Assembly: GCA_003246335.1 (NCBI GenBank)
Contig: QKAR01000033.1
Location: forward strand, 1-63,861
Reading direction: 5' to 3'
Source of the DNA: Spirochaetales bacterium
GTDB lineage: Bacteria; Spirochaetota; Spirochaetia; Treponematales; Treponemataceae
DNA: 63,861 nucleotides
Part shown: positions 24,807-33,358 of the stretch, in pieces
How positions within the stretch are numbered: position 1 is the first letter of the stretch
Layout of the letters: every line of letters starts with the position of its first letter
Translations under genes and position numbers: made by a program
Notes under the pieces: generated by a model
What the model saw: only the letters and a program-made list of their open reading frames with translations
What the model was told of the DNA's origin: nothing
Databases searched by the model: none

Positions 24807-26183
24807 ATGGAATACCGCATCGAGCACGACTCAATGGGCGAGGTCAAGGTACCCGCCGACAAATACTGGGCTGCGCAGACCGAGCGCAGCCACGAGAACT
24901 TCCGCATCGGCGTCGGCATCGAGACGATGCCCCGCGAGATTACGCACGCGTTCGGCGTCCTCAAAAAGGCCGCCGCGATGGCGAATAACGCGATCAAGCC
25001 CGAGAAGATGACCGCCGAGAAGCTCGCCGCGATCGGCGCTTCCTGCGACGAGGTCATCGCCGGCAAACTCAACGACCATTTTCCCCTCGTGGTGTGGCAG
25101 ACGGGCTCGGGCACGCAGTCCAACATGAACGCGAACGAGGTCATCGCGAACCGCGGCAACGAGATCGCCGGTTCGAAGCTCCTCCACCCGAACGACGACG
25201 TCAACATGAGTCAGTCGTCGAACGACACGTTCCCCACCGCCATGCACATCGCCGCGGTCGTCTCCATCGAGGACAAATTATTCCCGGCGATCGACGCGCT
25301 CGTCGCGACCTTCAAGCGGCTCGAGAAAGAGCACGAGGGAATCGTGAAAAGCGGCCGTACCCACTTGCAGGACGCGACCCCGATCACGTTCTCCCAGGAA
25401 ATTTCCGGATGGCGTTCCTCGCTCGAGCGCGACCGCGAACTCCTTGCGCTCTCGCTCCCGCCGCTCCACGAGCTCGCTCTCGGCGGAACCGCGGTCGGAA
25501 CCGGGCTCAACGCCCCCAAAGGCTTCGACGTAAAAGTCGCCGAGGCGGTCTCGACCCTGACCGGCAAGCACTTCGTGACCGCCGCGAATAAATTCCACGC
25601 GCTCACCAGCAAGGACGAGCTCGTGTTCGCTCACGGCGCCGTCAAGGCGCTCGCCTGCGACTGCATGAAAATCGCGAACGACGTTCGCTGGCTCGCGTCG
25701 GGCCCGCGCGACGGCCTCGGCGAGATCACGATCCCCGAGAACGAGCCCGGATCCTCGATCATGCCCGGAAAGGTGAACCCCACGCAGTGCGAGGCGCTGA
25801 CGATGGTCGCCGTTCAGGTCATGGGCAACGACGTCGCGGTCGGCATGGCCGCGAGTCAGGGAAACTTCCAGCTCAACGTGTTCATGCCCGTCGCGATCTA
25901 CAATTTCCTTCAGTCGGTCAGGCTCCTTTCAGAGGCGATCGTGTCGTTCAACGATAATTGCGCCGTGGGAATCAAGGCCGACCGTGACAAGATGCGCCAC
26001 AACCTCCATAACTCGCTCATGCTCGTGACCGCGCTCAATCCCTACATCGGGTACGAGAACGCCGCGAAGACGGCGAAGAAGGCGTTCAAGGACGGCGTGT
26101 CGCTCAAGGAAGCCTGCGTCTCCCTCGGATTCCTCACTGCAGAGAAATTCGACGAGGTGTTCCATCCCGAGCAAATGGCGTAA
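24807..26183 (+). CDS. fumC: Class II fumarate hydratase
   Basis: A 458-residue, iron-independent fumarase. The superfamily signature [15 protein letters not shown] is perfect, and [26 protein letters not shown] and [11 protein letters not shown] match the three active-site regions of FumC. It converts malate to fumarate (reversible) in the cytoplasm. It starts 18 bp after malate dehydrogenase and is followed 42 bp later by the Hdr genes, so it supplies fumarate to the reductase encoded in the same operon. Confidence 0.96.
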   Translation: MEYRIEHDSMGEVKVPADKYWAAQTERSHENFRIGVGIETMPREITHAFGVLKKAAAMANNAIKPEKMTAEKLAAIGASCDEVIAGKLNDHFPLVVWQTGSGTQSNMNANEVIANRGNEIAGSKLLHPNDDVNMSQSSNDTFPTAMHIAAVVSIEDKLFPAIDALVATFKRLEKEHEGIVKSGRTHLQDATPITFSQEISGWRSSLERDRELLALSLPPLHELALGGTAVGTGLNAPKGFDVKVAEAVSTLTGKHFVTAANKFHALTSKDELVFAHGAVKALACDCMKIANDVRWLASGPRDGLGEITIPENEPGSSIMPGKVNPTQCEALTMVAVQVMGNDVAVGMAASQGNFQLNVFMPVAIYNFLQSVRLLSEAIVSFNDNCAVGIKADRDKMRHNLHNSLMLVTALNPYIGYENAAKTAKKAFKDGVSLKEACVSLGFLTAEKFDEVFHPEQMA

Positions 26184-26225
26184 GGGCTCGACCCGAACGA
26201 AAACGAAATTAAGGAAGCATTGCGA

Positions 26226-27026
26226 ATGATTTACAGTTACTTTCCGGGCTGCACGCTCAAGACACAAGCCAAGGAGCTGGACGTCTACGCGCGGGAAAGC
26301 GCGCGGGCGCTCGGTTTCGAGCTCGAGGAAATCCCCGACTGGCAATGTTGCGGCGGCACCTATCCTCTGGTTAAGGACGAGATCGCGACGAAGCTGTCGT
26401 CGGTACGCGCCCTGGTCGCCGCGCGTGACGCGGGTCGGGACCTCGCGACCCTGTGCTCCGCGTGCCACAACGTCATTAAGCAAGTGAACGACGACATGAA
26501 AAACGACGCGGTGATTTCCTCCCGCGCGAACAATTACCTCTCGCTCGACGTGCCCTACGCGGGCGAGGCGAGCGTCGTCCATTATCTCGAGATCCTGCGC
26601 GACAAGGTTGGCTTCGGCGAACTCGCGAAAAAAGTCGTGAAGCCGCTCACGGGCCGGAAGATCGGCGCCTATTACGGCTGCCTCCTGCTTCGCCCCGGCC
26701 GCGTGATGGGAATGGACAACCCCGAGAACCCGAAAATTCTCGAGGACTTTATCCGGGCGATCGGCGCCGAGCCGGTCGTCTACTCGATGCGCAACGAATG
26801 TTGCGGCGGCTACGTGACGATCGAGGATAAGGCGCTCGCCGCGAAAAAAAGCGGCGCCGTGCTCGACGACGCGGCGGACTCCGGCGCCGACACGCTCGTG
26901 ACCGCCTGTCCCCTGTGCCTCTATAACTTGGGCAAGAACGTCGGGAGTCGCGACGTACGCGTCGTATATTTCACCGAGCTCCTCGCGGAGGCGCTCGGCG
27001 TGAAGGGGGAAGCCGTCCATGCATGA
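26226..27026 (+). CDS. hdrB: HdrB-like subunit (two CCG domains, heterodisulfide reductase type)
   Basis: A 266-residue protein with two complete CCG motifs: C9, C41-C42, C77, C80 and C152, C192-C193, C228, C231. In methanogen HdrB these hold two noncubane [4Fe-4S] clusters that reduce the CoM-S-S-CoB disulfide. No membrane segment, so cytosolic. HdrC overlaps by 8 bp. In bacterial Flx-Hdr complexes HdrB is the high-potential exit of the bifurcating machine. Here a fumarate reductase replaces DsrC as the obvious partner. ATG 26226 is used; TTG 26220 is closer to the AAGGA box and possible. No cofactor thiol is known for this organism, so the natural acceptor is uncertain. Confidence 0.88.
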   Translation: MIYSYFPGCTLKTQAKELDVYARESARALGFELEEIPDWQCCGGTYPLVKDEIATKLSSVRALVAARDAGRDLATLCSACHNVIKQVNDDMKNDAVISSRANNYLSLDVPYAGEASVVHYLEILRDKVGFGELAKKVVKPLTGRKIGAYYGCLLLRPGRVMGMDNPENPKILEDFIRAIGAEPVVYSMRNECCGGYVTIEDKALAAKKSGAVLDDAADSGADTLVTACPLCLYNLGKNVGSRDVRVVYFTELLAEALGVKGEAVHA

Positions 27027-27405
27027 CGATAACGAACGAGACGACATAATCAGGAGCGCGGGCGTCAACCCGCGCAAGTGCATGCTGTGCGGCAAGTGCT
27101 CGGCGACGTGCCCTTCGTACGAGGAGATGGAGTACCATCCGCACGAGTTCGTCAACATGGTCGAGCGCGGCGACATCGAGCCGCTGAAGAAATCGACATC
27201 GCTTTGGAAGTGCCTTTCGTGCTTCGCCTGCCTCGAGCGCTGCCCCCGCGGCGTCGACCCGGTGAAGTTCGTCGAGGCCGTGCGCGTTTCCGTCGTCAGG
27301 TCGGCCGGTCAGGATCATCTGCGGCCAGAAGCCATTCCGGAAATTCTTGACGAGACCCTGCCTCAGCAGGCGATCGTCAGCGCGTTCCGGAAATACAGGA
27401 AATAA
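27019..27405 (+). CDS. hdrC: HdrC-like ferredoxin subunit
   Basis: A 128-residue protein with two classical [4Fe-4S] motifs, C21xxC24xxC27xxxC31P and C65xxC68xxC71xxxC75P. No transmembrane part, as in soluble HdrC. It passes electrons between the HdrA flavin and HdrB. It overlaps hdrB by 8 bp and is followed by hdrA after 9 bp, so the three are translated together and presumably form the HdrABC core. Confidence 0.92.
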   Translation: MHDDNERDDIIRSAGVNPRKCMLCGKCSATCPSYEEMEYHPHEFVNMVERGDIEPLKKSTSLWKCLSCFACLERCPRGVDPVKFVEAVRVSVVRSAGQDHLRPEAIPEILDETLPQQAIVSAFRKYRK

Positions 27406-27414
27406 GGAACAACC

Positions 27415-29406
27415 ATGCAGAGAATTGGCGTATTTGTCTGTCATTGCGGAACGAACATCGCCGCGACGGTCGATGTTCACGCCGTCGCCGAGACGCTCAA
27501 GGGCGAGCCCGGCGTGGTGTTCGCGACGGACTATCAGTATATGTGCTCAGAGGCCGGGCAGAACATCTTGAAGGACGCGGTCAAGGAACATAACCTTACC
27601 GGCGCGGTCATTTGCTCCTGCTCGCCGCGCATGCACGAAAACACGTTCAGAAAGGCCGCGGCCCAGGCGGGCCTCAACTCATACCTCGTAGAGGTCGCGA
27701 ATATCCGCGAGCAGTGCTCGTGGATTCATAAGGACATCGCGCAGGGAACCGAGAAGGCGATAGCGCTCGGTAAGGCCGCCGTGGCGAAGGTTCACCTCAA
27801 CTCCCCGCTGCAGCCCGGCGAAAGCGCCGTAACGAAACGCGCCCTCGTCATCGGCGGCGGCATCGCCGGCATCCAGACCGCGCTCGATATCGCGGACGCT
27901 GGATTCGACGTCGACATCGTGGAGCGCGAGCCAACGATCGGCGGCAAGATGACTCAGATCGACAAGACGTTTCCGACGCTCGACTGCGCGGCGTGCATCC
28001 TGACCCCGAAAATGGTCGACTGCGCCCAGAACGAGAAAATACACATTCACTCGTACAGCGAGGTCGCCTCGGTGAAGGGTTTCGTCGGCAACTTCACCGT
28101 GTCCATCCGCAAGAAAGCCCGCTACGTCGACGCGACGAAATGCACCGGCTGCGGCGCCTGCGTCGAGAAATGCCCGCAGAAAAAAATCCCGAGCGAGTTT
28201 AACCTCGGGATGGCGAACCGCACCGCGGTGTACATTCCCTTCGCGCAGGCCGTCCCTAAAATCGCGACGATCGACGCGGAACATTGCACGATGATGAAGA
28301 CCGGAAAGTGCGGTATCTGCTCGAAAGTCTGCACCGCCGGCGCCATCGACTACAAGCAACAGGACACGATCATCGAGGAAAAATACGGCGCGATCGTCGT
28401 GGCCACCGGCTATAACCCGATCAAGCTCGACGAATTCGACGAGTTCGCCTATTCGCGGAGCAAGGACGTCGTCACGTCGCTCGAGTTCGAGCGCCTGACG
28501 AACGCCGCCGGCCCGACCGCCGGCAAGCTCCTTCGACCCTCCGACGGCAAGCACCCGCACACCATCGTGTTCGTGCAGTGCGTCGGGAGCCGCGACACCA
28601 CTGGCTGCGGCAAAGAGTACTGCTCGAAAATTTGCTGCATGTACACCGCGAAGCACGCGATGCTCACGCGGGAAAAATATCCTGACACCGACGTCTACGT
28701 CTTCTACATCGACATCCGATCGCCCGGGAAAAACTACGACGAGTTCTACCGTCGCGCGGTGGAGCAGTACGGTGTTCATTACATCAAGGGCATGGTCGGA
28801 AAGGTCGTGCCGAAGTCCGACGGTACCCTGCGCGTCCAGGCGTCGGACCTCATCATGGACCGACAGCTCGTCATCGACGCGGATATGGTCGTGCTCGCCG
28901 CCGCCATCGAGGCGGACAAGGGCGCGCGGCCCCTCGCGACGATGCTCACCGCGAGCATGGACACGAACGACTTCTTCACCGAGGCGCACGCGAAGCTTCG
29001 CCCCGTCGAGAGCCCGACCGCCGGCATCTTCCTTTCGGGCGCCTGCCAAGGCCCGAAGGATATCCCCGATACGGTCGCCCAGGCGGGAGCTGCAGCGAGC
29101 AAGGTCATCGGCCTTTTGGTCAAGGACAAGCTCCTCGGCAATCCCTGCGTAGCGCAGTCCGACGAGCTCATGTGCAACGGCTGCTCGCAGTGCGAGAAAG
29201 TTTGCCCCTACGGCGCGATAACCTACGTCGACAAGGAATTCAAGCAGCCGAACCGAACGGTGCTCGTCCGCCGCGTCGCGCAGGTAAATCCCGCGGTTTG
29301 CCAAGGCTGCGGCGCGTGCACGGTCACCTGTCCTTCCGGCGCGATGGACCTCAAGGGATTTTCCACGAAACAAATCATGGCGGAGGTTGACGCGATATGC
29401 CTGTGA
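27415..29406 (+). CDS. hdrA: HdrA-like flavin electron-bifurcating subunit
   Basis: A 663-residue HdrA of the full methanogen-type layout. The N-terminal cluster domain has C9HC11 and YMCSEAGQ, CSCSPRMHE and REQCSW. The thioredoxin-reductase-like FAD domain has GGGIAG (147-152) and TFPTLDCAACILTPKM. Ferredoxin inserts are at C243/246/249/253 and C291/299/302/306. Two C-terminal [4Fe-4S] motifs are at C587/590/593/597 and C629/632/635/639. HdrA holds the FAD that splits electrons into a high-potential branch (HdrC-HdrB) and a low-potential branch to ferredoxin. All cluster ligands I can check are present, so it should be active. Its 3' end overlaps flxD by 10 bp. Confidence 0.94.
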   Translation: MQRIGVFVCHCGTNIAATVDVHAVAETLKGEPGVVFATDYQYMCSEAGQNILKDAVKEHNLTGAVICSCSPRMHENTFRKAAAQAGLNSYLVEVANIREQCSWIHKDIAQGTEKAIALGKAAVAKVHLNSPLQPGESAVTKRALVIGGGIAGIQTALDIADAGFDVDIVEREPTIGGKMTQIDKTFPTLDCAACILTPKMVDCAQNEKIHIHSYSEVASVKGFVGNFTVSIRKKARYVDATKCTGCGACVEKCPQKKIPSEFNLGMANRTAVYIPFAQAVPKIATIDAEHCTMMKTGKCGICSKVCTAGAIDYKQQDTIIEEKYGAIVVATGYNPIKLDEFDEFAYSRSKDVVTSLEFERLTNAAGPTAGKLLRPSDGKHPHTIVFVQCVGSRDTTGCGKEYCSKICCMYTAKHAMLTREKYPDTDVYVFYIDIRSPGKNYDEFYRRAVEQYGVHYIKGMVGKVVPKSDGTLRVQASDLIMDRQLVIDADMVVLAAAIEADKGARPLATMLTASMDTNDFFTEAHAKLRPVESPTAGIFLSGACQGPKDIPDTVAQAGAAASKVIGLLVKDKLLGNPCVAQSDELMCNGCSQCEKVCPYGAITYVDKEFKQPNRTVLVRRVAQVNPAVCQGCGACTVTCPSGAMDLKGFSTKQIMAEVDAICL

Positions 29407-29840
29407 ACGACGCAACGCAATTTCGGCCCAAGATAGTGGCCTTCTGCTGTAACTGGTGCTCGTACGCGGGCGCCGACCTCGCGGGCACGAACCGCCTGAG
29501 CTACCCGGCCGACGTGAAGATCATTCGCGTGCCGTGCTCGTGCCGCGTGAACCCGCTATTCATCCTGCGCGCGTTTCAGCGCGGCGCCGACGGCGTCATC
29601 ATGTGCGGCTGCCATCCCGGCGACTGCCATTACACGAGCGGCAACTATTTCGCGCGCCGCCGCATGACGCTCCTTTTCTCCATGCTGAGCTATCTCGGCG
29701 TCGAGAAGGGACGAACCCGCGTCGAGTGGGTCTCTGCCGCGGAGGGCGCGAAGTTCGCCGCCACGATGAACGATTTCGCGGAAACCGTAGCTAAGCTCGG
29801 CCCGAACCGGAAACTGGAGGACCTCAGATGCAAAGCGTAA
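29397..29840 (+). CDS. MvhD/FlxD-like [2Fe-2S] linker subunit
   Basis: A 147-residue MvhD-family protein (hydrogenase iron-sulfur subunit) with CCNWCSYAGADLAG, VPCSCRVNP and MCGCHPGDCHY, the cysteines that bind its [2Fe-2S] cluster. In MvhADG-HdrABC the subunit links the electron-donor module to HdrA. Here no hydrogenase subunits follow. Instead Flx-type NADH modules are encoded, so the protein corresponds to FlxD. It overlaps hdrA by 10 bp and the next gene by 13 bp. Confidence 0.93.
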   Translation: MPVNDATQFRPKIVAFCCNWCSYAGADLAGTNRLSYPADVKIIRVPCSCRVNPLFILRAFQRGADGVIMCGCHPGDCHYTSGNYFARRRMTLLFSMLSYLGVEKGRTRVEWVSAAEGAKFAATMNDFAETVAKLGPNRKLEDLRCKA

Positions 29841-30805
29841 TGATCGAACGGGCGAAGGCCCTGCTCGCGGACGGCACCGTCGCGCGGGTCATCGGCTGGA
29901 AAGCAGGCGAGTTCGACTACGATCAGACTCCGGCGACTTTCTCGACGGCGGAGGAGCTTGACGCGGGATTCGTCTTCGACGATTTCTCCGCCGCGAACCT
30001 TTCGAAGTATCTCATTAAGGAAACGCTGAAAGAGGGCAAGACGCTCGTATTTCTCAAGCCCTGCGACAGCTACAGCCTCAATCAGCTGGTCTCCGAGCAC
30101 CGCATTAAGCGCGAGCGCGTGTACGCGATCGGCGTGGCGTGCGACGGGAAGCTCGACGCCGCTAAGGCGATAGAGTCCGGGGCCGAGGCCGCTACCTCCA
30201 TGAAAAGCGACGGCAAGAACGTGACGGCACAAACGCTCTACGGGACTAAAACCCTTCTCTTCGCGGACGCGCTCGCGGAGCGATGCGTTTCCTGCAAGAG
30301 CCGCGCGCACGTCGCCTGCGACGAGATCATCGGCGCGGAGGGCGAAAAGCGCGACGCCGGCCGATTCGACCTCGTCGCGAAGCTCGAGGCCATGAGCGAG
30401 GCTGAGCGCTTCGACTTCTGGCGCGGCGAGCTTTCGCGCTGCGTTCGCTGCAACGCGTGCCGCAACGTGTGCCCCGCGTGCACCTGCGAGAAATGCGTTT
30501 TCGACAACGACGCGTCGGGCGTCGCTCAAAAGGCCGCGGTCGTCCCGTTCGAGGAAAATATGTTCCATATCATCCGCGCGTTCCACGTCGCTGGCCGATG
30601 CACCGACTGCGGCGAATGCTCGCGCGTGTGCCCGCAGAATATACCGCTACACCTTCTGAACCGGAAGTTCATCAAGGATATCGACGAACTCTACGGCGAC
30701 TACCAGGCCGGCGAGGACGCCGAGGCGAAGGGGCCTCTCGGCTCGTTCAAGACCGACGACGTCGAGCCCTCGGTCGTTCACGCGCGCGAAGGGGGAAAGA
30801 AATGA
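29828..30805 (+). CDS. FlxC-like 4Fe-4S dicluster protein
   Basis: A 325-residue soluble protein. The N-terminal half resembles FdhB/FrhB-type beta subunits (KTLVFLKPCDSYSLNQLV). The C-terminal half has two ferredoxin motifs, CVRCNACRNVCP followed by CTCEKC, and CTDCGECSRVCP. Position between flxD and the AsrA-like flxB, as in the FlxABCD-HdrABC cluster described in Desulfovibrio vulgaris, supports FlxC. It probably moves electrons from FlxB/FlxA to the MvhD-HdrA entry. The gene overlaps flxD by 13 bp and flxB by 4 bp (ATGA), a sign of stoichiometric translation. Confidence 0.82.
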   Translation: MQSVMIERAKALLADGTVARVIGWKAGEFDYDQTPATFSTAEELDAGFVFDDFSAANLSKYLIKETLKEGKTLVFLKPCDSYSLNQLVSEHRIKRERVYAIGVACDGKLDAAKAIESGAEAATSMKSDGKNVTAQTLYGTKTLLFADALAERCVSCKSRAHVACDEIIGAEGEKRDAGRFDLVAKLEAMSEAERFDFWRGELSRCVRCNACRNVCPACTCEKCVFDNDASGVAQKAAVVPFEENMFHIIRAFHVAGRCTDCGECSRVCPQNIPLHLLNRKFIKDIDELYGDYQAGEDAEAKGPLGSFKTDDVEPSVVHAREGGKK

Positions 30806-31830
30806 CGGTAAAATTACCCGTAGCGAAACTGGACGATTTTTTCGCCGCTCTCTCCGCGAAAACCGCCGTGTATCTCCCGTCCGACAACTCGGCCGGTCAG
30901 TCGGAATTCCGTCGATGGGAATCCGGCGTGAAGCTTTCCTCCCGGCTCAACACGACCCGCAGCGCGAAGGATTTTTTCTTCCCGCAAACCGAGGATATCG
31001 TCGACTTCAACATGAAGGGCAAGACGATCGAGGTGATCGACCGGCGGACCGAATCCGAGGACTTCGTCGTGTTCGGCGCGCGCGCGTGCGACGTCGCGAG
31101 CTTCGCGATCCTCGACAGCGTCTACCTCGCCGACCCCGTGGACTCGTTTTACAAAAACCGCCGCGAGCACGGCGTAGTCGTTTCGCTCGCGTGCGCGAGG
31201 CCGGACTCAACCTGTTTCTGCCCGCTTTTCGGGATCGACGCGACGGAGCCCTCGGGCGACGTTACCGGATGGATCGCCGGCGAGGATCTCTACCTCAAGC
31301 CCAATACCGAAAAAGGAACGGACTTGGTCGCCTCTCTTGGCGCGGTCGCGTCCGAGGCGAAGGACCTTTCCGCCGTCGATAGGCAGAAGAAAGAGACCGG
31401 CGAGATACTCGCGCGCCTTCCGTTCGCGAAGCGCGACATGGGAAAGTTCGGCGGCGAGAAGCTCATCGAGCTTTTCAATTCGCCGAAATGGGCTGGCCTC
31501 TCGGAGGCCTGCCTCGGCTGCGGAACCTGCACTTTCGTGTGCCCGACCTGCCAGTGCTACGACATTCGCGACTTCGACAGCGGTCACGGCGTGAAGCGAT
31601 TCCGCTGCTGGGACAGCTGCATGTATTCGGATTTCACGAAGATGGCGCACGGCAACCCGCGCCTTACCCAAGTGGAGCGCTTCCGCCAGCGGTTCATGCA
31701 TAAGCTCGTGTACTATCCGTCCAACAACGGCGGAAAGTTCGGCTGCGTCGGGTGCGGCAGGTGCCTTAAGTCTTGCCCCATCAGCATGAATATCGTCAAG
31801 GTAATGAAAGCCCTTTCGGAGGAGAAATAA
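30802..31830 (+). CDS. FlxB-like 4Fe-4S protein (AsrA family)
   Basis: A 342-residue protein of the anaerobic sulfite reductase A family. It has an N-terminal domain with RACDVASFAILD and the Cys-rich FCPLFGI region, then two [4Fe-4S] motifs near the C terminus (CLGCGTCTFVCPTCQC and CVGCGRCLKSCP) with RCWDSCMYSDF between them, all standard for this family. With FlxA it forms the NAD(P)H-oxidising entry module. No siroheme subunit (AsrC) is encoded nearby, so this is not a sulfite reductase. The start ATG overlaps the flxC stop; the stop overlaps the flxA start (TAATG). Confidence 0.86.
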   Translation: MTVKLPVAKLDDFFAALSAKTAVYLPSDNSAGQSEFRRWESGVKLSSRLNTTRSAKDFFFPQTEDIVDFNMKGKTIEVIDRRTESEDFVVFGARACDVASFAILDSVYLADPVDSFYKNRREHGVVVSLACARPDSTCFCPLFGIDATEPSGDVTGWIAGEDLYLKPNTEKGTDLVASLGAVASEAKDLSAVDRQKKETGEILARLPFAKRDMGKFGGEKLIELFNSPKWAGLSEACLGCGTCTFVCPTCQCYDIRDFDSGHGVKRFRCWDSCMYSDFTKMAHGNPRLTQVERFRQRFMHKLVYYPSNNGGKFGCVGCGRCLKSCPISMNIVKVMKALSEEK

Positions 31831-32657
31831 TGGACGCCGATACTCTCATTCCCAAGGTCGCCGTGGTGACCGACATCAGGACAGAGACCCCCGACGTTAA
31901 GACGTTCCGCGTCGTCGGGACGGACGGGAAAAAACTCTTCGAGCACATTCCCGGCCAGTGCGCGATGCTTTCCGTTCCCGGCGTCAGCGAGGCGATGATT
32001 TCGATAACGTCCTCCCCGACGAACCGGGAGTTCATGGAATTCAGCGTGAAGAAATGCGGTTGCCTTTCCGGTTGGCTTCATGCCATGGAAGTCGGCCAGC
32101 AGATTACCGTGCGCGGCCCCTACGGCAACGGTTTCCCCGTCGAGACTGCGTTCAAGGGAAAGGACCTCCTTTTCATCGCCGGCGGCATTGGGCTCGCGCC
32201 GCTTCGCTCGGTCATCAATTACGTCCGCGACCATCGCGAGAACTACGGGAAAATCCGCATCGTGTACGGGTCCCGGTCGAAGGACGACCTCGTCGCCTAC
32301 CGGGAAATCGAGCAGGAGTGGATGGGAACGCCGAACGCCGAGGTTAACCTCACGATCGACAACGCGCAGGAAGGCTGGGACGGCCACGTCGGCTTCATCC
32401 CGAACTACGTGAAGGAACTTCAGCCCGATACCGGCATGACGGTCGTCATGTGCGGACCGCCGGTCATGATCAAGTTCACCCTCGCTGGCCTCAAGGAGCT
32501 CGGGTTCAAGGACACCCAGGTGTATACCACGATGGAGCTTCGCATGAAGTGCGGCGTCGGCAAATGCGGCCGCTGCAATATCGGCGACAAGTACGTCTGC
32601 AAGGACGGCCCCGTATTCCGGTTCGACGAGCTCGGCGAGCTCCCGAACGAGTATTGA
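31830..32657 (+). CDS. FlxA-like NAD(P)H/FAD-binding subunit (AsrB family)
   Basis: A 275-residue ferredoxin-reductase-type flavoprotein. The FAD-binding barrel (about 1-105) is followed by an NAD-binding half with LLFIAGGIGLAPLRSVI and VVMCGPPVMIKFT, and a C-terminal [2Fe-2S] site C241-x4-C246-xx-C249-x7-C257, the dihydroorotate dehydrogenase K/AsrB arrangement. It should oxidise NADH or NADPH and pass electrons through FlxB, FlxC and FlxD to HdrA. Which nucleotide is used cannot be read by eye. It closes the Flx set (order D-C-B-A) and is followed by frdB after 15 bp. Confidence 0.88.
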   Translation: MDADTLIPKVAVVTDIRTETPDVKTFRVVGTDGKKLFEHIPGQCAMLSVPGVSEAMISITSSPTNREFMEFSVKKCGCLSGWLHAMEVGQQITVRGPYGNGFPVETAFKGKDLLFIAGGIGLAPLRSVINYVRDHRENYGKIRIVYGSRSKDDLVAYREIEQEWMGTPNAEVNLTIDNAQEGWDGHVGFIPNYVKELQPDTGMTVVMCGPPVMIKFTLAGLKELGFKDTQVYTTMELRMKCGVGKCGRCNIGDKYVCKDGPVFRFDELGELPNEY

Positions 32658-32672
32658 CAGGAGATCTTAACT

Positions 32673-33347
32673 ATGGAAGACATGGTTCACGTTTATTTTT
32701 TCGGAAAGCAGTACGAGGTTCCCGCGAGCCTCACGATCATGAACGCGATGGAATACGCGGGATATCAGCTCGTCCGCGGTTGCGGATGCCGCAACGGTTT
32801 CTGCGGCGCGTGCGCGACGATTTACCGCATCAAGGGCGACGTTGCCCTTAACGCGTGTCTCGCGTGCCAGACCAAGGTCGAGGAGGGAATGTTCGTCGCG
32901 ACGCTCCCGTATTTCCCTCTCGTCAAGCAGCAGTACGACATCGAGAAGGTCAAGCCGACCGAGCAGATCATGATGCAGCTGTATCCAGAGATTTATTCCT
33001 GCGTCGGCTGCAACGCCTGCACGAAGGCCTGCACCCAGGAACTTAAGGTCATGCAGTACATCGCCTACGCGCAGCGCGGCGAGTACGAGAAATGCGCCGA
33101 GGCGTCGTTCGACTGCGTCATGTGCGGCGTATGCTCGTCCCGCTGCCCCGCGGGCATCTCGCATCCGCAAGTCGCGCTTCTCGCGCGCCGGTTGAACGGC
33201 AAGTATCTCGCTCCCAAGAGCGCGCATCTTGCCGACCGCGTTAAGGAAATCAACGACGGCACCTTCAAGGACCTCATCGCGGACCTGATGGGCAAGCCGC
33301 TCGCCGATATCAAAGAATTGTATAACACCCGGGAAATCGAGAAATAA
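32673..33347 (+). CDS. Fumarate reductase/TfrB-like iron-sulfur subunit
   Basis: A 224-residue protein. It has an N-terminal plant-ferredoxin [2Fe-2S] domain with RGCGCRNGFCGAC (C37, C39, C44, C47) and more Cys at 62 and 65, then two [4Fe-4S] motifs at C110/113/116/120 and C148/151/154/158P. Classical FrdB/SdhB end with a [3Fe-4S] site for quinones. Here both C-terminal sites have full four-Cys ligation and no membrane anchor gene follows, so quinol use is unlikely. Methanogen TfrB carries a fused HdrB-like CCG domain that is absent here; a free HdrB is encoded upstream instead. It feeds electrons to the flavoprotein encoded 11 bp downstream. Confidence 0.84.
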   Translation: MEDMVHVYFFGKQYEVPASLTIMNAMEYAGYQLVRGCGCRNGFCGACATIYRIKGDVALNACLACQTKVEEGMFVATLPYFPLVKQQYDIEKVKPTEQIMMQLYPEIYSCVGCNACTKACTQELKVMQYIAYAQRGEYEKCAEASFDCVMCGVCSSRCPAGISHPQVALLARRLNGKYLAPKSAHLADRVKEINDGTFKDLIADLMGKPLADIKELYNTREIEK

Positions 33348-33358
33348 GGAGACCCGAC

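Noticed and set aside
25929-27176. A 415-codon minus-strand frame across fumC and hdrB
   Set aside because: It spans two well-identified plus-strand genes and shows no protein features.
27679-29415. A 578-codon open frame on the minus strand across hdrA
   Set aside because: It is a shadow of the GC-rich hdrA codon pattern. The plus-strand protein has all HdrA cluster motifs, and the minus-strand translation is compositionally odd (Arg/Asp/Val-rich) with no motif.
30802-32657. flxB and flxA read as an anaerobic sulfite reductase (AsrA/AsrB)
   Set aside because: The siroheme catalytic subunit AsrC is missing, and the genes are embedded in an hdr-flx-frd operon, which fits the Flx NADH module better.
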